Below, in pieces: positions 63,494-64,000 of a stretch of DNA of 64,000 bases. Within the stretch, counting starts at the first letter, position 1, and every line of letters begins with the position of its first letter. The position numbers were made by a program, and so were the translations under genes. Source of the DNA: Pseudomonadota bacterium (GTDB taxonomy: Bacteria; Desulfobacterota; Syntrophorhabdia; Syntrophorhabdales; Syntrophorhabdaceae); contig JAPLKB010000058.1 in the NCBI GenBank assembly GCA_026388275.1, positions 676 through 64,675 of the forward strand. Reading direction: 5' to 3'. Below the pieces are notes generated by a model. That model had not been told where the DNA came from, did not search any database, and worked only from the letters and a program-made list of their open reading frames with translations.

Positions 63494-64000
63494 TATTGTC
63501 CTCCTAGGTGGATCTAATACAAAGTTCACCGGAAGCCGATGGGGATGCTCAAAAATTATTAGCATCCCCTTGCAGCTGATTTGAAATGCAACGCCGAATA
63601 TTCCGATAGGTCATCGCTCCCCCTGTTAAATGCACTTTATGACCCGCAAAGTTGAATGGAATATTCTATTTAACTACTTTTATTAAGGTTTTATCAATTG
63701 TTTTCTTTTAACGAAAACTGTATTGGCAGGTAGACTCCGAGAAAAGGATCTCTCAGAATAAGAAGTATGTTGATGAGAATTGATGAAACAAAGACTGGCT
63801 TGGATTTGCATACGATTCTTAATTTTCAGCAACATTTGCTGAGAATTGGATGTCCGAACTATTAATATCTTACCTGCCGTTGGTTGGAGATACTCCAATG
63901 TGCTGTTCCCACCCCCCTCAAAATATTTGCTAACACAGTGTTAGCAAATTCCAATATTCTCGTAGAGCCAATATGGAAGAAGGTTTATACGAATTTACTT
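63494..64000. other. Upstream region of the defence cluster
   Basis: No supportable gene is seen. It should contain the promoter of the minus-strand cluster. Inverted 8-mers GGCAGGTA (near 63726) and TACCTGCC (near 63866) flank about 140 bases, and a long palindrome lies at 63925-63949. Confidence 0.5.
63925..63949. promoter_or_regulatory. 25-bp perfect palindrome
   Basis: ATTTGCTAACAC (63925-63936) and its exact reverse complement (63938-63949) flank a single A. The symmetry and length fit a dimeric repressor operator, or possibly a recombination site. No gene is visible next to it inside the window. Confidence 0.5.

Noticed and set aside
63683-63898. 71-codon minus-strand frame near the right edge
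   Set aside because: No family resemblance or convincing start site; the surrounding DNA looks non-coding.

Overview
The window looks like chromosome from a strictly anaerobic, Gram-negative bacterium of the former Deltaproteobacteria (Desulfobacterota; a syntrophic lineage such as Syntrophorhabdia or Syntrophia would fit). This is inferred from gene content: a membrane proton-pumping pyrophosphatase, a tungstate ABC transporter next to a molybdenum/tungsten storage protein, a crotonase/3-hydroxyacyl-CoA dehydrogenase/thiolase operon, GH57 glucan metabolism, a PEP-CTERM-like surface protein, and the core order tig-clpP-clpX and dnaE-accA. No rRNA or other marker is present to fix the taxon.

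Layout. 0-4.1 kb: a four-helix-bundle gene broken by a 25-bp tandem duplication, a structured dispersed repeat, a PEP-CTERM-type exported protein and an MFS exporter. 4.2-7.4 kb: the tig-clpP-clpX protein-quality operon behind a consensus sigma-70 promoter. 7.5-10.7 kb: tRNA-Val, an abnormal tRNA-Asp-like sequence, a GH57 glucanotransferase/amylase and a GT2 glycosyltransferase. 10.7-15.5 kb: thiM-thiE (minus strand) and hppA (plus strand). 15.5-19.8 kb: a four-gene MacAB/Lol-like ABC export operon (minus). 20-23 kb: an MBL-fold hydrolase, a core MetE-like methyltransferase and PrmA. 23-29.2 kb: a molybdenum/tungsten module (HTH/PBP regulator, two TupA-type binding proteins, permease, ATPase, a small protein, MoSto). 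29.4-35.6 kb: a porin, then a crotonyl-CoA-to-acetyl-CoA operon with two tandem thiolases. 36.1-42.5 kb: a four-gene FecR/LysM, response regulator, CHASE2 kinase and hybrid kinase operon. 42.8-56.7 kb: housekeeping genes (proS, M24 peptidase, pgi, accA, dnaE, guaA, guaB) and two Opp/Dpp ABC ATPases.

56.7-64 kb is accessory DNA. It holds three members of two dispersed structured-repeat families, a decayed RHH/PIN toxin-antitoxin pair around a Fic gene, and a compact minus-strand six-gene cluster: WYL-like protein, Shedu (SduA) nuclease, KTSC protein, GIY-YIG nuclease, an unrecognised 69-residue protein, and a Rad50-like ATPase with a zinc hook and C-terminal zinc ribbon. This is the best candidate for an undescribed composite defence system. 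The best candidate for an undescribed non-coding element is the repeat family at 813-985 and 56732-56909. Its stems differ in sequence between the two copies but keep their pairing, as expected for a selected hairpin structure.

The metabolic genes fit together. Tungstate/molybdate uptake and storage would supply W/Mo enzymes of anaerobic aromatic or fatty-acid oxidation. The hbd-crt-thiolase operon performs the last steps to acetyl-CoA, and the pyrophosphatase would recover energy from the PPi released by acyl-CoA ligation.
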